From positions 776,049-840,048 of the forward strand of contig NZ_BLJA01000001.1 of NCBI RefSeq assembly GCF_019972295.1: 64,000 nucleotides of DNA. The letters are read 5' to 3'. Position 1 is the first letter of the stretch, and every line of letters starts with the position of its first letter. The DNA comes from Geobacter sp. AOG2 (GTDB lineage Bacteria; Desulfobacterota; Desulfuromonadia; Geobacterales; Pseudopelobacteraceae). The position numbers and the translations under genes were made by a program. Shown piece by piece: positions 25,746-34,759 of this stretch. The notes under the pieces are model-generated. The model was not told where the DNA came from, did no database searches, and saw nothing but the letters and a program-made list of their open reading frames with translations.

Positions 25746-26201
25746 CTATCCGACCGCCCTGAGCATCCGCCGATTGCCGTAATTTTCCTTCTGTTGCTCA
25801 AGCCAGGAACACATCTCGCGAAATATGTTGATGTCGGTAATAGTCGCCAGGTTCCTCAGATCAATCAGGATGCCGGTTGCGTTCTGGCTGAGGAGTTCCA
25901 TGTCCCACTCCTCACAGTATTCGATTTCGCCCGTGCGGTAATTCATCTTACACGGCGTGTAATCAAGACTGTTCTCCGTAAAATAGGTCATTTTGGCGAC
26001 GCAGAGATCGTAAAAACTGAAAACCAGTTCAAGGGTGCTGCAACGCCTGATCGCCCGATGTGTGGCATAGGGGTGGTCGGGCCGATTGCTGAATTCCCGC
26101 ACCCAGTAGAGTTTGTTACCAATTTTCTTGGGTACCAACCGGTATTTCCCGATCAGCCTGATTTTGTCGTGCGGCAGGTCAGTCAAGGGGTGTTTGTCCA
26201 A
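25746..26201 (-). CDS. Hypothetical protein
   Basis: A 151-residue soluble protein with a TTG start, supported by GAGGCGAG just upstream. It begins MDKHPLTDLPHDKIRLIGKY and contains a strand-rich centre with several aromatic residues and three Cys in the middle. The C-terminal part is helical (NIFREMCSWLEQQKENYG). No signal peptide or membrane segment was seen. I do not recognise it; a ligand- or DNA-binding role is possible but unsupported. It is a single gene, divergent from the ABC transporter operon. Confidence 0.5.
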   Translation of the reverse strand: MDKHPLTDLPHDKIRLIGKYRLVPKKIGNKLYWVREFSNRPDHPYATHRAIRRCSTLELVFSFYDLCVAKMTYFTENSLDYTPCKMNYRTGEIEYCEEWDMELLSQNATGILIDLRNLATITDINIFREMCSWLEQQKENYGNRRMLRAVG

Positions 26202-26216
26202 TGTCTCGCCTCATAA

Positions 26217-26547
26217 ATAGGTCATTATCCAGGCTCGCTGGCGATGGAAAAGTCTTTTTGTATTGATATTTGCGATACTATAACGGCTATATAGATGTAT
26301 TCTATCGTATTTAGCAATAAACATGCCGGTGATGGGGGGGGAGGAAGTGCTTGATATTCAGTTCTGATGTGGGGTCGTGCACTATATTGTGAAAGGGAGG
26401 CTACGCAATTATGACCAGGTTGGCGCCAATTTTAAACACCCGGCATCGGCCGGACCGGAAGATGTATTTCACGACTGCCGACGAACCTCGTGGACCTGGA
26501 GTCGGGCATAATCTGACAAAAAAGAGCCCAAAAATAACAGTATCACA
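26217..26547. other. Intergenic region upstream of the ABC transporter operon
   Basis: About 330 bases before the predicted promoter. The left part (26260-26320) is AT-rich with TA steps. A run of eight G occurs near 26334. No supported gene or hairpin was found. Confidence 0.5.
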
Positions 26548-26577
26548 TTGACGACTGCTCTCGCGGAATGATATTCT
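26548..26577 (+). promoter_or_regulatory. Predicted promoter of the ABC transporter operon
   Basis: TTGACG, an 18-base spacer, then TATTCT, about 80 bases before the GTG start of the binding protein. Confidence 0.45.
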
Positions 26578-26655
26578 CCACACCCGCAATTGTGAATTTC
26601 TGTTGCATCCCATGGCAACAGGTTGAGGGTTGACTATCAAATCAGGAGGTATTCG

Positions 26656-27651
26656 GTGAAAAAGAAAATGAGTTCGCTGCTGGTGTTCCTTACGGTTTCT
26701 CTCGTACTGGTTTCCTCGGTCTTTGCTGCAAACCCGCCGAAAAAGGTTCTCATCGGGATATCCAAGATCGTGGCGCACCCTGCCCTGGATGCGGTTGAGA
26801 AAGGTATCCAGGATGAACTGGCCGCTTCGAAGATCGTCGCGCAGTACGACCTGCAGAACGCAAATGGCGATATCGGCACTGCATCATCCATTTCCAACAA
26901 GTTCAAGTCGGAAAAGGTGACCCTGGCGGTCGGAATCGCTACGCCCACGGCCCAATCACTTGTGAATACCTTGAAAGATACCCCGGTCGTCTTTGCGGCG
27001 GTAACCGATCCGGTGAAGGCCGGCCTGGTAAGATCCCTGAAGAAAGGCGAAAAGATGGTCACCGGTGTGTCGGATATGACACCGGTGAAGCAGCAGATCC
27101 AACTGTTGCTCAAGATCAAAAAGGTGAAGCGACTTGGTCATATCTACACCAGCTCCGAAGAGAACGCCGTGGTGCTGGCCGGTGTCGTAAAGCAGGCCTG
27201 CAAGGAGTTGGGGATCGAATACGTGGAGACAACGGTATCCAAGTCGTCCGAGGTAAAAGAGGCCACCCAGTCGATCATCCGCCGGGTGGATGCGCTCTAT
27301 ATCAGTACCGACAATACCGTCGTGTCGGCCATGAGCGCCGTCGCCGACGTTGCCATGAAGAACAGGGTGCCGATCATGTCGGCCGATCCGAGTTCGGCTG
27401 AAAGCCACCCCATTCTGGCTGCCTGGGGATTCGATTACTACAAGATGGGGCGCGTTACCGGCAAGATGATCGTGGAGATCCTCAAGGGCAAGAAGCCGGA
27501 GCAGATGCCGACCCGCTTCATGACCAAAACTTCGGATATCGACCTGCTGGTCAATCTGGATGTGGCCAAAAAGCTCGGCCTGACCATCCCGAAAGATATC
27601 GTCAAGAACGCCAACAAGATCGTTGAAAACGGCAAGCTGATTAAAAAGTAA
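26656..27651 (+). CDS. ABC transporter substrate-binding protein (COG2984, TrpX-like)
   Basis: A 331-residue exported protein. The signal peptide (KKKMSSLLVFLTVSLVLVSSVFA) is cleaved near residue 24. The mature part is a two-lobed periplasmic binding protein with IGISKIVAHPALDAVEKGI, VFAAVTDPVKAGLV and GVSDMTPVKQQIQLL, the hallmarks of the COG2984 group. Some members carry tryptophan or tyrosine, but the ligand here is unproven. GTG start with AGGAGG. It is followed by two hairpins and then the permease and ATPase genes. Confidence 0.9.
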   Translation: MKKKMSSLLVFLTVSLVLVSSVFAANPPKKVLIGISKIVAHPALDAVEKGIQDELAASKIVAQYDLQNANGDIGTASSISNKFKSEKVTLAVGIATPTAQSLVNTLKDTPVVFAAVTDPVKAGLVRSLKKGEKMVTGVSDMTPVKQQIQLLLKIKKVKRLGHIYTSSEENAVVLAGVVKQACKELGIEYVETTVSKSSEVKEATQSIIRRVDALYISTDNTVVSAMSAVADVAMKNRVPIMSADPSSAESHPILAAWGFDYYKMGRVTGKMIVEILKGKKPEQMPTRFMTKTSDIDLLVNLDVAKKLGLTIPKDIVKNANKIVENGKLIKK

Positions 27652-27662
27652 GGATGTTCCCA

Positions 27663-27684
27663 CCGGGCGGCCGAGGCCGCCCGG
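27663..27684 (+). terminator. GC-rich hairpin after the binding-protein gene
   Basis: CCGGGCGGCC and GGCCGCCCGG form a perfect 10-bp stem. There is no T tract. It is likely an mRNA-stability or partial-termination element. Confidence 0.5.
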
Positions 27685-27688
27685 CTTT

Positions 27689-27734
27689 AGAACTTATCGG
27701 CAAATAGCGTTGCTCTTATTTGCCGATAAGTTCT
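27689..27734 (+). repeat. Second, 18-bp perfect inverted repeat between binding-protein and permease genes
   Basis: The arms 27689-27706 and 27717-27734 are perfectly complementary (AGAACTTATCGG...), with a 10-base loop. It sits 32 bases before the permease start. Such a hairpin can keep the binding protein in excess over membrane components by stabilising its mRNA or partly ending transcription. Confidence 0.65.
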
Positions 27735-27765
27735 TATTATTTCACGAAGGGCACACGGCATTGCT

Positions 27766-28674
27766 ATGATCGAAGGTATCCTGGTAGAAGGTCTGATTTA
27801 CGGAATTATGGTCCTGGGGGTATTTATTACCTTCAGGGTATTGGATTTTCCCGACTTGACGGTGGACGGTTCCTTTCCTCTGGGGGCCGCCCTGATGGCG
27901 CAGTGCATCCTGCTCGACGTGAACCTTTGGCTGGCGCTCTTGATTGCGTTTGTCGGCGGGGTGATCGCGGGCATGGTTACAGCGTTGATCCACAACCATC
28001 TCAAGGTGCCCAATCTTTTGGCCGGCATCCTGACCATGACCATGCTCTACTCCATCAATATCCGCATCCTGGGCAATCGGGCCAATGTGCCGATCCTCCA
28101 GCATGAAACCATTCTGACCAAAGTTTCCGAACGGTTTGCGGACATTATCCCGGATGAGTATATCCTGCTCCTGTTCTTCATCGTGGTGGCCATCGTCATA
28201 AAGGTCCTGATCGACATGTTCTTCCGCACCGACTTGGGCATGACCATGGGGGCCATGGGCAACAACGAGCAGATGGTTATCTCCCAGGGGGTTAACCCCA
28301 AAACCCTGAAAACCATCGGCGTGGGCCTCTCCAACGGCCTGGTGGCCGTATCCGGCGCCTTTGCGGCACAGTATCTCGGCTTTGCCGATGTGGGGTTGGG
28401 CCAGGGGGTCATCATCTCCGGCCTGGCTTCCGTCATGATCGGCGAGTTCCTGATCATGAAGAGCAACCGCATCGGCGTATTAACCCTCTGCGCCATCCTT
28501 GGCTCCATTCTTTTCCATGCGGTGATGTATCTGGGGCGGTATTACGGATACACCGTCAAGATGACGCCCAATGACCTGAACCTGATCAAGGGCATCCTGA
28601 TCATTATACTACTGGTTCTGACCCAGACAAAGAAACTGAAAAAGGTTGCCGTCAAGGCAATGGTGGAAAAATGA
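27766..28674 (+). CDS. ABC transporter permease (COG4120)
   Basis: A 302-residue inner-membrane protein with about eight to nine hydrophobic segments, of the LivH-like branched-chain permease fold. ILVEGLIYGIMVLGVFITFRVL opens the protein, and GMTMGAMGNNEQMVISQG marks the cytoplasmic coupling region. It pairs with the binding protein upstream and overlaps the ATPase gene by 4 bases (ATGA), indicating translational coupling. The transported ligand is unknown. Confidence 0.9.
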   Translation: MIEGILVEGLIYGIMVLGVFITFRVLDFPDLTVDGSFPLGAALMAQCILLDVNLWLALLIAFVGGVIAGMVTALIHNHLKVPNLLAGILTMTMLYSINIRILGNRANVPILQHETILTKVSERFADIIPDEYILLLFFIVVAIVIKVLIDMFFRTDLGMTMGAMGNNEQMVISQGVNPKTLKTIGVGLSNGLVAVSGAFAAQYLGFADVGLGQGVIISGLASVMIGEFLIMKSNRIGVLTLCAILGSILFHAVMYLGRYYGYTVKMTPNDLNLIKGILIIILLVLTQTKKLKKVAVKAMVEK

Positions 28675-29468
28675 TCGAGCTAAAAAATATATCCATGCTC
28701 TTTAACCCCGGTACCGTAAACGAGAACCTGGCCATCAGCGATATCAGCCTGAAGGTCAAGGAGGGTGATTTCATTACCGTTATCGGCAGCAACGGCGCCG
28801 GAAAGTCCACACTCTTCAACCTTATCGCCGGCACGGTCATTCCGAGCCGGGGTTCCATCCATGCCGGCGGCAGGGAGATCACGCGGGAGCCGGAGTATCG
28901 GCGGGCCAGGTACATTGGCAGGATATTCCAGAATCCGCTTCTTGGCACAGCCTCCAACATGAGCCTGGAAGACAACATGATGATCACCTACCGGAAGGGG
29001 TTCAAGTGGCTGAAGCGGAGTCTGAACAACAAGATGAGGGATTACTTCAGGTCGGAACTGGTTCAGTTGAAGATGGGACTGGAGGACCGGATGAAGGAAA
29101 ACCTCGCCATGTTTTCCGGCGGGCAACGCCAAGCCCTCACTCTGCTGATGATGGTCCTCTCCAAGCCTGAGCTTATCCTGCTGGATGAACACACGGCAGC
29201 GCTCGACCCCAAGAACGCCCAGATCGTTCTGGAACTCACCAACAAGTTTATCAAGGAATACAAGCTTACTTCAATGATGATCACCCACAACATGAGCCAC
29301 GCCATCGAATTCGGCAACCGTCTGCTGATGATGGACAAAGGTGAGATCATTTTCGATGTGGAGGGTGATGCAAAACGGGAGCTGACGGTGGAAAAGCTGA
29401 TCGAAAAATTCCACGAAATCCGTCATACATCCTTTGAAGACGACAAGACGCTTCTTTCCAACGGATAA
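28671..29468 (+). CDS. ABC transporter ATP-binding protein (COG1101)
   Basis: A 265-residue ABC ATPase with Walker A GSNGAGKST (39-47), signature FSGGQRQAL, Walker B LILLDEH and the switch His in MITHNMSHA. It powers the transporter formed with the preceding permease. The 4-base overlap with the permease gene and the terminator just after it show that the operon ends here. The COG1101 group accompanies COG2984/COG4120 in many bacteria. Confidence 0.93.
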   Translation: MIELKNISMLFNPGTVNENLAISDISLKVKEGDFITVIGSNGAGKSTLFNLIAGTVIPSRGSIHAGGREITREPEYRRARYIGRIFQNPLLGTASNMSLEDNMMITYRKGFKWLKRSLNNKMRDYFRSELVQLKMGLEDRMKENLAMFSGGQRQALTLLMMVLSKPELILLDEHTAALDPKNAQIVLELTNKFIKEYKLTSMMITHNMSHAIEFGNRLLMMDKGEIIFDVEGDAKRELTVEKLIEKFHEIRHTSFEDDKTLLSNG

Positions 29469-29495
29469 AGCCGCCTCGTGAAGCTCTCAAGTGCG

Positions 29496-29533
29496 AAAGG
29501 CCGCTACCCCATCTTCGCGGGGTAGCGGCCTTT
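29496..29533 (+). terminator. Intrinsic terminator of the ABC operon
   Basis: AAAGGCCGCTACCCC pairs with GGGGTAGCGGCCTTT (15 bp), with an 8-base loop. Confidence 0.8.
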
Positions 29534-29547
29534 CTTGCGTTTGCCCC

Positions 29548-29569
29548 GATGGCTGTTTTTTCAACAACC
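29548..29569 (-). repeat. Partial second copy of the 1494-1616 repeat
   Basis: Read leftward it is GGTTGTTGAAAAAACAGCCATC, which matches 1496-1516 with one extra A. Only this terminal part is present, wedged between the ABC terminator and the end of the SDR gene. Confidence 0.55.
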
Positions 29570-29571
29570 CC

Positions 29572-30360
29572 TTAGAAACATGCTCGCACCACGCCGCCGT
29601 CAACCCGCAGAGCCGCACCATTAGTGGCGGATGAGAGGGGGCTGCACACATAGACGGCCAGATTCGCAACCTCTTCCGGGGTGGCAAATCTTTTGAGAAG
29701 AGAGGCTGGGCGGACCGTCCGGAAAAACTCCTTTTCAAAGTCGGCAAAGGACGCTCCGCCACTGAGTTTTTCAACAAATCCGTCTACACCCGCCGTGTGG
29801 GTTGGGCCCGGCAGGATCGCATTGACCGTTACCCCCGTACCGGCGCATGTCTCGGCAATTCCCCGTGAAACCGCCAGCTGTGCTGTTTTGGTCATGCCGT
29901 AGTGGATCATCTCGGCCGGGATTTGAATACCGCTCTCACTGCTGATGAAGATGATCCTTCCCCAGTTTTGCTCCTTCATGCCGGGAAGATACTGCCGTGC
30001 CAGGCGGACGCCGCTCAACACGTTGACCTCGAAAAAGCGTCGCCACTCTTCGTCGGGAATCTCCTCGAAAGGCTTCGGCTCGTAGATTCCCAGATTGTTT
30101 ACCAGAACATCGAGGGCCGGCAATACCCGGCGCAGTCTGTCGACGTCCGCGGCTTGGGAAAGGTCGCCATGAAAACCTTCCACCTCTGCGTTCGGCACGG
30201 CACTCCTGATCTGTCCCAGCGCGGCCGTCAGGGCATCGTCGCTCCGCCCGTTGATGACGACATGTGCCCCTTCCCGTGCCAGGGCAATAGCTATGGCAAG
30301 GCCGATCCCCTTGGTTGAGCCTGAGACGAGGGCCTTTTTACCGTTAAGTTGCAAGTCCAC
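29572..30360 (-). CDS. Short-chain dehydrogenase/reductase (SDR)
   Basis: A 262-residue classical SDR. The cofactor loop is SGSTKGIG (about 14-21, normally TGxxxGIG). NNLG is the stabilising motif, and the catalytic Ser and YxxxK are in IFISSESG and HYGMTK. The C-terminal GAALRVDGGVVRACF is usual for FabG-like enzymes. It probably oxidises or reduces a hydroxy/keto group using NAD(P)H. The substrate is unknown. It is transcribed alone, converging with the ABC operon. Confidence 0.9.
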   Translation of the reverse strand: MDLQLNGKKALVSGSTKGIGLAIAIALAREGAHVVINGRSDDALTAALGQIRSAVPNAEVEGFHGDLSQAADVDRLRRVLPALDVLVNNLGIYEPKPFEEIPDEEWRRFFEVNVLSGVRLARQYLPGMKEQNWGRIIFISSESGIQIPAEMIHYGMTKTAQLAVSRGIAETCAGTGVTVNAILPGPTHTAGVDGFVEKLSGGASFADFEKEFFRTVRPASLLKRFATPEEVANLAVYVCSPLSSATNGAALRVDGGVVRACF

Positions 30361-30557
30361 ACGTACCTCCTTTTGCCGATGTGATTGAAACGTAAGAGGC
30401 CAGAGGGCCTTGATGATAAGTGTATCACGATGATGGGAAAATCAAGCGGTTGCCGGAAAGGTGCAGGTACCGGGTACAGGGGGGGCGGACACGTGGAGAT
30501 AGGAGTTGTATCCCCGGAGATTTCCTTGTAGGCTTGAGGTGCAGCCAGAACGGAATC

Positions 30558-30797
30558 ATGAAAGAGGACACCGTGGTTAAGGCCGATAAGACCATATTGC
30601 TGGCACCATTGAAGCCGGAAGAGGCCCGCTGGGCGGCGGAACTTGCCGACAAACTCCCTGACGATGTGGACCTGACGTTTGAGGAGGTCAAGATACTGAC
30701 CAGGCTCCCGATCGACAAATGGCCAAAGAGGCTTCTTGCCAAGGTCAGGGACGTGGTCTCCTTTGAGGATTTTTTGAATGACGATCATGATGGGTAG
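30558..30797 (+). CDS. Small hypothetical protein
   Basis: A 79-residue acidic, mostly helical protein starting MKEDTVVKADKTILLAPLK, with repeated Glu/Asp and an ending FLNDDHDG. The middle holds LPDDVDLTFEEVKILTRLPIDKWPKRLL. No signal peptide, Cys or recognised domain. The ATG has a weak ribosome-binding site. A GTG 15 bases later sits 5 bases after GAGG and could be the true start. It is monocistronic and ends near a strong hairpin. Confidence 0.5.
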   Translation: MKEDTVVKADKTILLAPLKPEEARWAAELADKLPDDVDLTFEEVKILTRLPIDKWPKRLLAKVRDVVSFEDFLNDDHDG

Positions 30798-30841
30798 GAA
30801 CCTTCATGGTCGTCCCCAGGGAGCGATAGCGGAAAAAACTG

Positions 30842-30881
30842 CGGGTGCGGGCTGCGCATGGAACAAGGCAGCCCGCACCCG
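30842..30881. terminator. Bidirectional hairpin terminator
   Basis: CGGGTGCGGGCTGC pairs with GCAGCCCGCACCCG (14 bp). The leftward side has a run of six T, so it mainly ends the FKBP transcript. Confidence 0.75.
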
Positions 30882-30922
30882 TTTCCGCTCATGGGTGTTT
30901 CGGAGTGTGACGGCGGTGCGGT

Positions 30923-31591
30923 TTATTTTTCTTTCGTCACGTTGAGCAGTTCAATCTCGAATACCAGCGTCGCGTTGGCCGGAATGGGACCGGCGCCCTT
31001 TTCGCCGTAGGCGGTTGCCGCCGGACAAACCAGCTTGGCTTTGCCGCCCGGTTTCATCATCTGCACGCCTTCGGTCCAGCAGGGAATCACACGGTTCAAG
31101 GGAAACTCGGCCGGCTCGCCGCGTTTATAGGAACTGTCGAACTCCGTGCCGTCGATCAGCGTGCCGCGGTACTGCACCTTAACCTTGTCGCTGGCAGCCG
31201 GAGATGCTCCATTACCCTCTTTCAACGGCAGATAGACTAAGCCCGACTTGGTTGTGATGGCCCCTTTTTCCTTGGCTGCCTTGGCAATGAAGTCCTTTGC
31301 CGCAATTGCCAGTTTTTCTCCTTGGGCATTACGGCGGGCGGTGGCCAGTTCCTGAACTTTCTTTTGATAGGCCTCCACATTCACCAGAGGCTTTGTCCCT
31401 GTTATGCCGTCCGACAATCCCTGCTTGACCATATCGAGTTCGGCGGGGGAGAGGCTGAATACGGAAAGTTGGCGGGCCATGATAAGGCCGATGGCATACA
31501 GGGTCTTTTGCTCTTCGGTTTGCGGTGCCTCCGCAGCAAAAGCCGGGATGGCGATCAGGGTGATAAGAACGGCTAAAAGTAGTCTGCGCAT
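30923..31591 (-). CDS. FKBP-type peptidyl-prolyl isomerase, exported (FkpA/Mip-like)
   Basis: A 222-residue protein. The signal peptide MRRLLLAVLITLIAIPAFA is cleaved after about residue 20. A helical dimerisation region (about 25-115) contains YAIGLIMARQL and a basic helix. The C-terminal FKBP domain has VKVQYRGTLIDGTEFDSSYKRG and AYGEKGAGPIPANATLVFEIELL. It isomerises prolyl bonds and acts as a chaperone in the periplasm. AAAGGAAC sets the start. It is a single gene. Confidence 0.9.
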   Translation of the reverse strand: MRRLLLAVLITLIAIPAFAAEAPQTEEQKTLYAIGLIMARQLSVFSLSPAELDMVKQGLSDGITGTKPLVNVEAYQKKVQELATARRNAQGEKLAIAAKDFIAKAAKEKGAITTKSGLVYLPLKEGNGASPAASDKVKVQYRGTLIDGTEFDSSYKRGEPAEFPLNRVIPCWTEGVQMMKPGGKAKLVCPAATAYGEKGAGPIPANATLVFEIELLNVTKEK

Positions 31592-31887
31592 GTTGTTCCT
31601 TTCAGTGCTCATGTTTTTGGAGAAGATACCATAGTATCAGAATTGACGCGTGAGGCAACAAAAGATGGAGGGGATCTTTGGTGAGATGGTCATGTCCCGG
31701 GGACCGATGGCCGGTTTGGGCTTCACCTTTCTTGCTTTTTTCACGTATCGCCTATATTATCCCGTCAAAAGCGCATAGTCACGTTCTAACTGTCGGCATG
31801 CGGAGCCTGCGTGGTTCGAGGTAGTTGGGACAAAAACGCGCGATATAGCAAGGGTCGGCCCTGTGCCGCCTTTTCAAGGATTTACGA

Positions 31888-32733
31888 ATGCCCATCTCGC
31901 TGACGATCCGGCGACTTCTGTCGATACAGCCTATCGATCTGCCGGTTTTCCATCCCATAGCCCTGAAGCTGGTCCACCTGCTTTCCGATCAGAATTTTAC
32001 CATAGATGAATTGGCGAGCACCGCCAACGACGACCAAGCCCTGGCCGGACAGATCCTGAACATGGCCAATTCGTCCAGTTACATTGGGCGGGTCAAGGTA
32101 GAAACCATCAAGGACGCGCTTATCCGCCTGGGAGCGCATCATGTCTCCAACCTGGCCATGGCGGCTTCTCAGGCTGCACTGCATTCCTCCCACAATAGCA
32201 CGGTCAATGCCATAATGCGGGAGTTGTGGCTCCATTCCCACGGCTGTGCCGTCGGCTGCCGATGGGTTGCCATGAATACCGGGCATCGCGCGCTGGCGGA
32301 ACAGGCCTACCTGGCGGGATTGCTCCACGATGTGGGCAAATTGTACCTGGTCAAGGCTCTGGAACGGATAACCAACGCCGGGGTCGCCCAGGCTGCGCTG
32401 GAGAGGGACCTGTTACTGGAAATATTCGCTGAACTGCATGTGGAGCAGGGGACTCGCCTGATGGAGCATTGGAGCATGCCATCCGTCTATCGTGCCGCCG
32501 TCGACAAGCATTCCTGCGAGCGCTTCGATCCCGACGACATGGTCCTTGTCATTGTCCGGCTCGTGAATATGGCTACTCGCATGTGTGGTTTAAGCCTCGT
32601 CGCCGGGTCGGACCAACCGTTTATGGAACTCCCCGAGGTAGCCCTGCTCGGCCTGAGCGAGCAACAGCTCGCCGAGCTTGTGCAGGTTTTGGAAGAGTCC
32701 CGCCACACCTCCTTCCTGTCCCCCCCTCCCTGA
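31888..32733 (+). CDS. HDOD domain protein
   Basis: A 281-residue protein consisting of one HDOD domain (about 20-215): LPVFHPIALKLVHLL, the segment DQALAGQILNMANSSSY, and GLLHDVGKLYL, a degenerate HD motif that keeps HD in HDVGK. HDOD proteins are non-canonical HD domains, found in c-di-GMP and chemotaxis-type signalling networks. No extra output domain is present. It is followed by the lytic transglycosylase gene 52 bases later on the same strand. Confidence 0.85.
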   Translation: MPISLTIRRLLSIQPIDLPVFHPIALKLVHLLSDQNFTIDELASTANDDQALAGQILNMANSSSYIGRVKVETIKDALIRLGAHHVSNLAMAASQAALHSSHNSTVNAIMRELWLHSHGCAVGCRWVAMNTGHRALAEQAYLAGLLHDVGKLYLVKALERITNAGVAQAALERDLLLEIFAELHVEQGTRLMEHWSMPSVYRAAVDKHSCERFDPDDMVLVIVRLVNMATRMCGLSLVAGSDQPFMELPEVALLGLSEQQLAELVQVLEESRHTSFLSPPP

Positions 32734-32785
32734 CGCGCCGGGTGATGCGTCGTCTCTTTTGACCGATCTTTGGAGTTTAGTTGTC

Positions 32786-33463
32786 ATGGATATGAAACAT
32801 CTGGCGATGGCGTGCCTTTGGGCCATGATTGCTGTTGGTGTTGCCTGGCGGGATGCCTACCCGTTCTGTTTCGAGGAGGCCGGGGAGATGTACGGCATAA
32901 ACCCGCTGGTCTTGAGGTCGATCGCCAGGGTTGAGTCGAATTTCGACCCTGACGCTATCAACAAGAATAACAATGGAACCTTCGATATCGGCTTGATGCA
33001 GATCAATACCATCTGGAAACCGGTACTCGGCGAACAGCGGTGGAAGAACCTGGGGGACGCCTGTTACAATACGAAAACCGGCGCCTGGATACTGGCCACC
33101 TGCATCGCCAAATACGGTTACAACTGGAAGGCCATCGGTTGCTACAACAGCCAGACGCCGGAAAAGAGTGAGGCCTATGCCAGGAAGGTATTCGGCCACC
33201 TGAAGCAACTGGAACATCATAAAGAGCCCCAGCCGGTGGACAGTAACATCAAAGCGGTCATGCTGGGCCAGATAGACGACCTCGTCCAATCTGCACAACA
33301 GGGCAGGGGAGCGAAAAGGGTCGTCAAGTTTGTCCCCTATGTGCGTGTTTCCCGACAGACCCTGCGCAGACCGCCGCCCCTCCCTGCCGGGAAGACCGTT
33401 GTGCCGCCGGAGGTTTCCGGGAGCGACTCGGCAAGGGTTTCCCCGGCTCCAACTCCCCCATAA
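32786..33463 (+). CDS. Lytic transglycosylase (SLT domain, IagB/VirB1-like)
   Basis: A 225-residue exported enzyme. A hydrophobic N-terminal segment is followed by the lytic transglycosylase domain, with the catalytic Glu in RSIARVESNFDPDAIN (about 49-64), the GLMQINTIW motif and YGYNWKAIGCYN. It cleaves the MurNAc-GlcNAc bond with formation of anhydro-MurNAc. The IagB/VirB1 type usually serves a secretion or pilus apparatus, but no such genes are adjacent. The C-terminal tail is Pro/Arg-rich. The ATG at 32786 is followed by a plausible leader. Confidence 0.87.
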   Translation: MDMKHLAMACLWAMIAVGVAWRDAYPFCFEEAGEMYGINPLVLRSIARVESNFDPDAINKNNNGTFDIGLMQINTIWKPVLGEQRWKNLGDACYNTKTGAWILATCIAKYGYNWKAIGCYNSQTPEKSEAYARKVFGHLKQLEHHKEPQPVDSNIKAVMLGQIDDLVQSAQQGRGAKRVVKFVPYVRVSRQTLRRPPPLPAGKTVVPPEVSGSDSARVSPAPTPP

Positions 33464-33682
33464 CCTAACCGTAACATCAGCGCTTGTGAGCCGCTGAAAA
33501 CGTTTGTAGCTTATCCCTGCGGCATGTTGGTGGTTTTTCGCCGGTCCCGAGGATTCGTTGCTCCACAGCTTGAGGCGGACGAAACATGTCTCATGCTTCC
33601 GCTTGGTTGCATCCTTGTTTCGTGGTATGGTGATTACCGACTTCTTCCTGCAACCCGAAACGCCTTGGAGAACCGCAACCCC

Positions 33683-34669
33683 ATGTCAGATAGCCCGCAC
33701 CCTTTCCAACGTCTTACCCCCGCCCTCATCATGGATGCCGTTGAAAGTCAGGGGTTTCGCTGCGATTGCCGCACCCTTGCCCTGAATAGTTACGAGAACC
33801 GCGTTTACCAGGTCGGCATCGAGGACGGGCAACCGCTGATCGCCAAGTTCTACCGCCCCGGCCGCTGGAGTGACGAACAGATCGTCGAAGAGCACCGCTT
33901 CTCTTTCGACCTGGCCGAACATGAGCTGTCGGTGGTCGCTCCCTGGGCCAATGCCGCAGGTGGGAGCCTGTTCCACCACGACGGGTTCCGTTTCGCCCTC
34001 TACCCCCGTCAGGGGGGGCATGCCCCGGAATTCGACAATCTTGACAACCTGCTGATACTGGGCCGTATGCTCGGTCGAATTCATCGTATAGGTGCCGTAC
34101 AGCCGTTTATCAGCCGGCCGGCCCTCGACAGCCGGAGCTTCGGCCATGCCAGCGTCCAATTGATCCGTGAACGTTTTATCCCGGAGGAGTACCGGGCAAG
34201 CTACACCGCCGTGACCGACCAACTGCTCACGGCCGTGGATACTCTTGTGGCCGAGGCCGGACCGATCCGTTCCATTCGTACCCACGGCGACTGCCATGGC
34301 GGCAATATCCTGTGGCGGGACGATGCCCCCCATTTTGTGGATTTCGACGATGCGCGCATGGCCCCGGCGGTGCAGGACCTCTGGATGATGCTTTCCGGCG
34401 ACCGTCAACGCCGGATCGCCCAATTGGAAGTACTGATCGAGGGGTACAACGAGTTTTTTGAATTCAATCCGCTGGAATTGCGGCTGGTCGAAGCCTTGCG
34501 CGCCCTGCGCATGCTTCATTACAGCGCCTGGCTGGCCAGCCGATGGGAAGACCCGATCTTTCCCGCCACGTTTCCCTGGTTCAATACCGTTCGCTACTGG
34601 GGGGAACACATCCTTGACCTGCGAGAGCAACTGGCGGCTCTCGATGAACCGCCGCTGGAGCTGGGATAG
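33683..34669 (+). CDS. srkA: SrkA/YihE-like serine/threonine protein kinase
   Basis: A 328-residue aminoglycoside-phosphotransferase-fold kinase. LNSYENRVYQVG is the nucleotide loop, with AKFYRPGRW carrying the Lys. The catalytic loop is THGDCHGGNILW and the metal-binding segment is FVDFDDARMAPAVQDLW. E. coli SrkA counters stress-linked cell death. Length and motif spacing match. The ATG at 33683 is favoured by family length, though its GGAG is about 12 bases upstream. The 219 bases before it show nothing else. Confidence 0.9.
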   Translation: MSDSPHPFQRLTPALIMDAVESQGFRCDCRTLALNSYENRVYQVGIEDGQPLIAKFYRPGRWSDEQIVEEHRFSFDLAEHELSVVAPWANAAGGSLFHHDGFRFALYPRQGGHAPEFDNLDNLLILGRMLGRIHRIGAVQPFISRPALDSRSFGHASVQLIRERFIPEEYRASYTAVTDQLLTAVDTLVAEAGPIRSIRTHGDCHGGNILWRDDAPHFVDFDDARMAPAVQDLWMMLSGDRQRRIAQLEVLIEGYNEFFEFNPLELRLVEALRALRMLHYSAWLASRWEDPIFPATFPWFNTVRYWGEHILDLREQLAALDEPPLELG

Positions 34670-34759
34670 GCCGGACTGCCGTGATGGCGCTGCCCTGATT
34701 GAGGCAAGAGGTTGCTTATGCCGGGGATTTGAAAAGGGGCTTCTGCGGCCTTCCGGGAA

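Noticed and set aside
26411-26551. 46-residue reading frame with GGGAGG 10 bases upstream
   Set aside because: It ends inside the predicted promoter of the ABC operon, has no recognisable feature and the spacing to the ribosome-binding site is long. It cannot be called a gene without conservation data.
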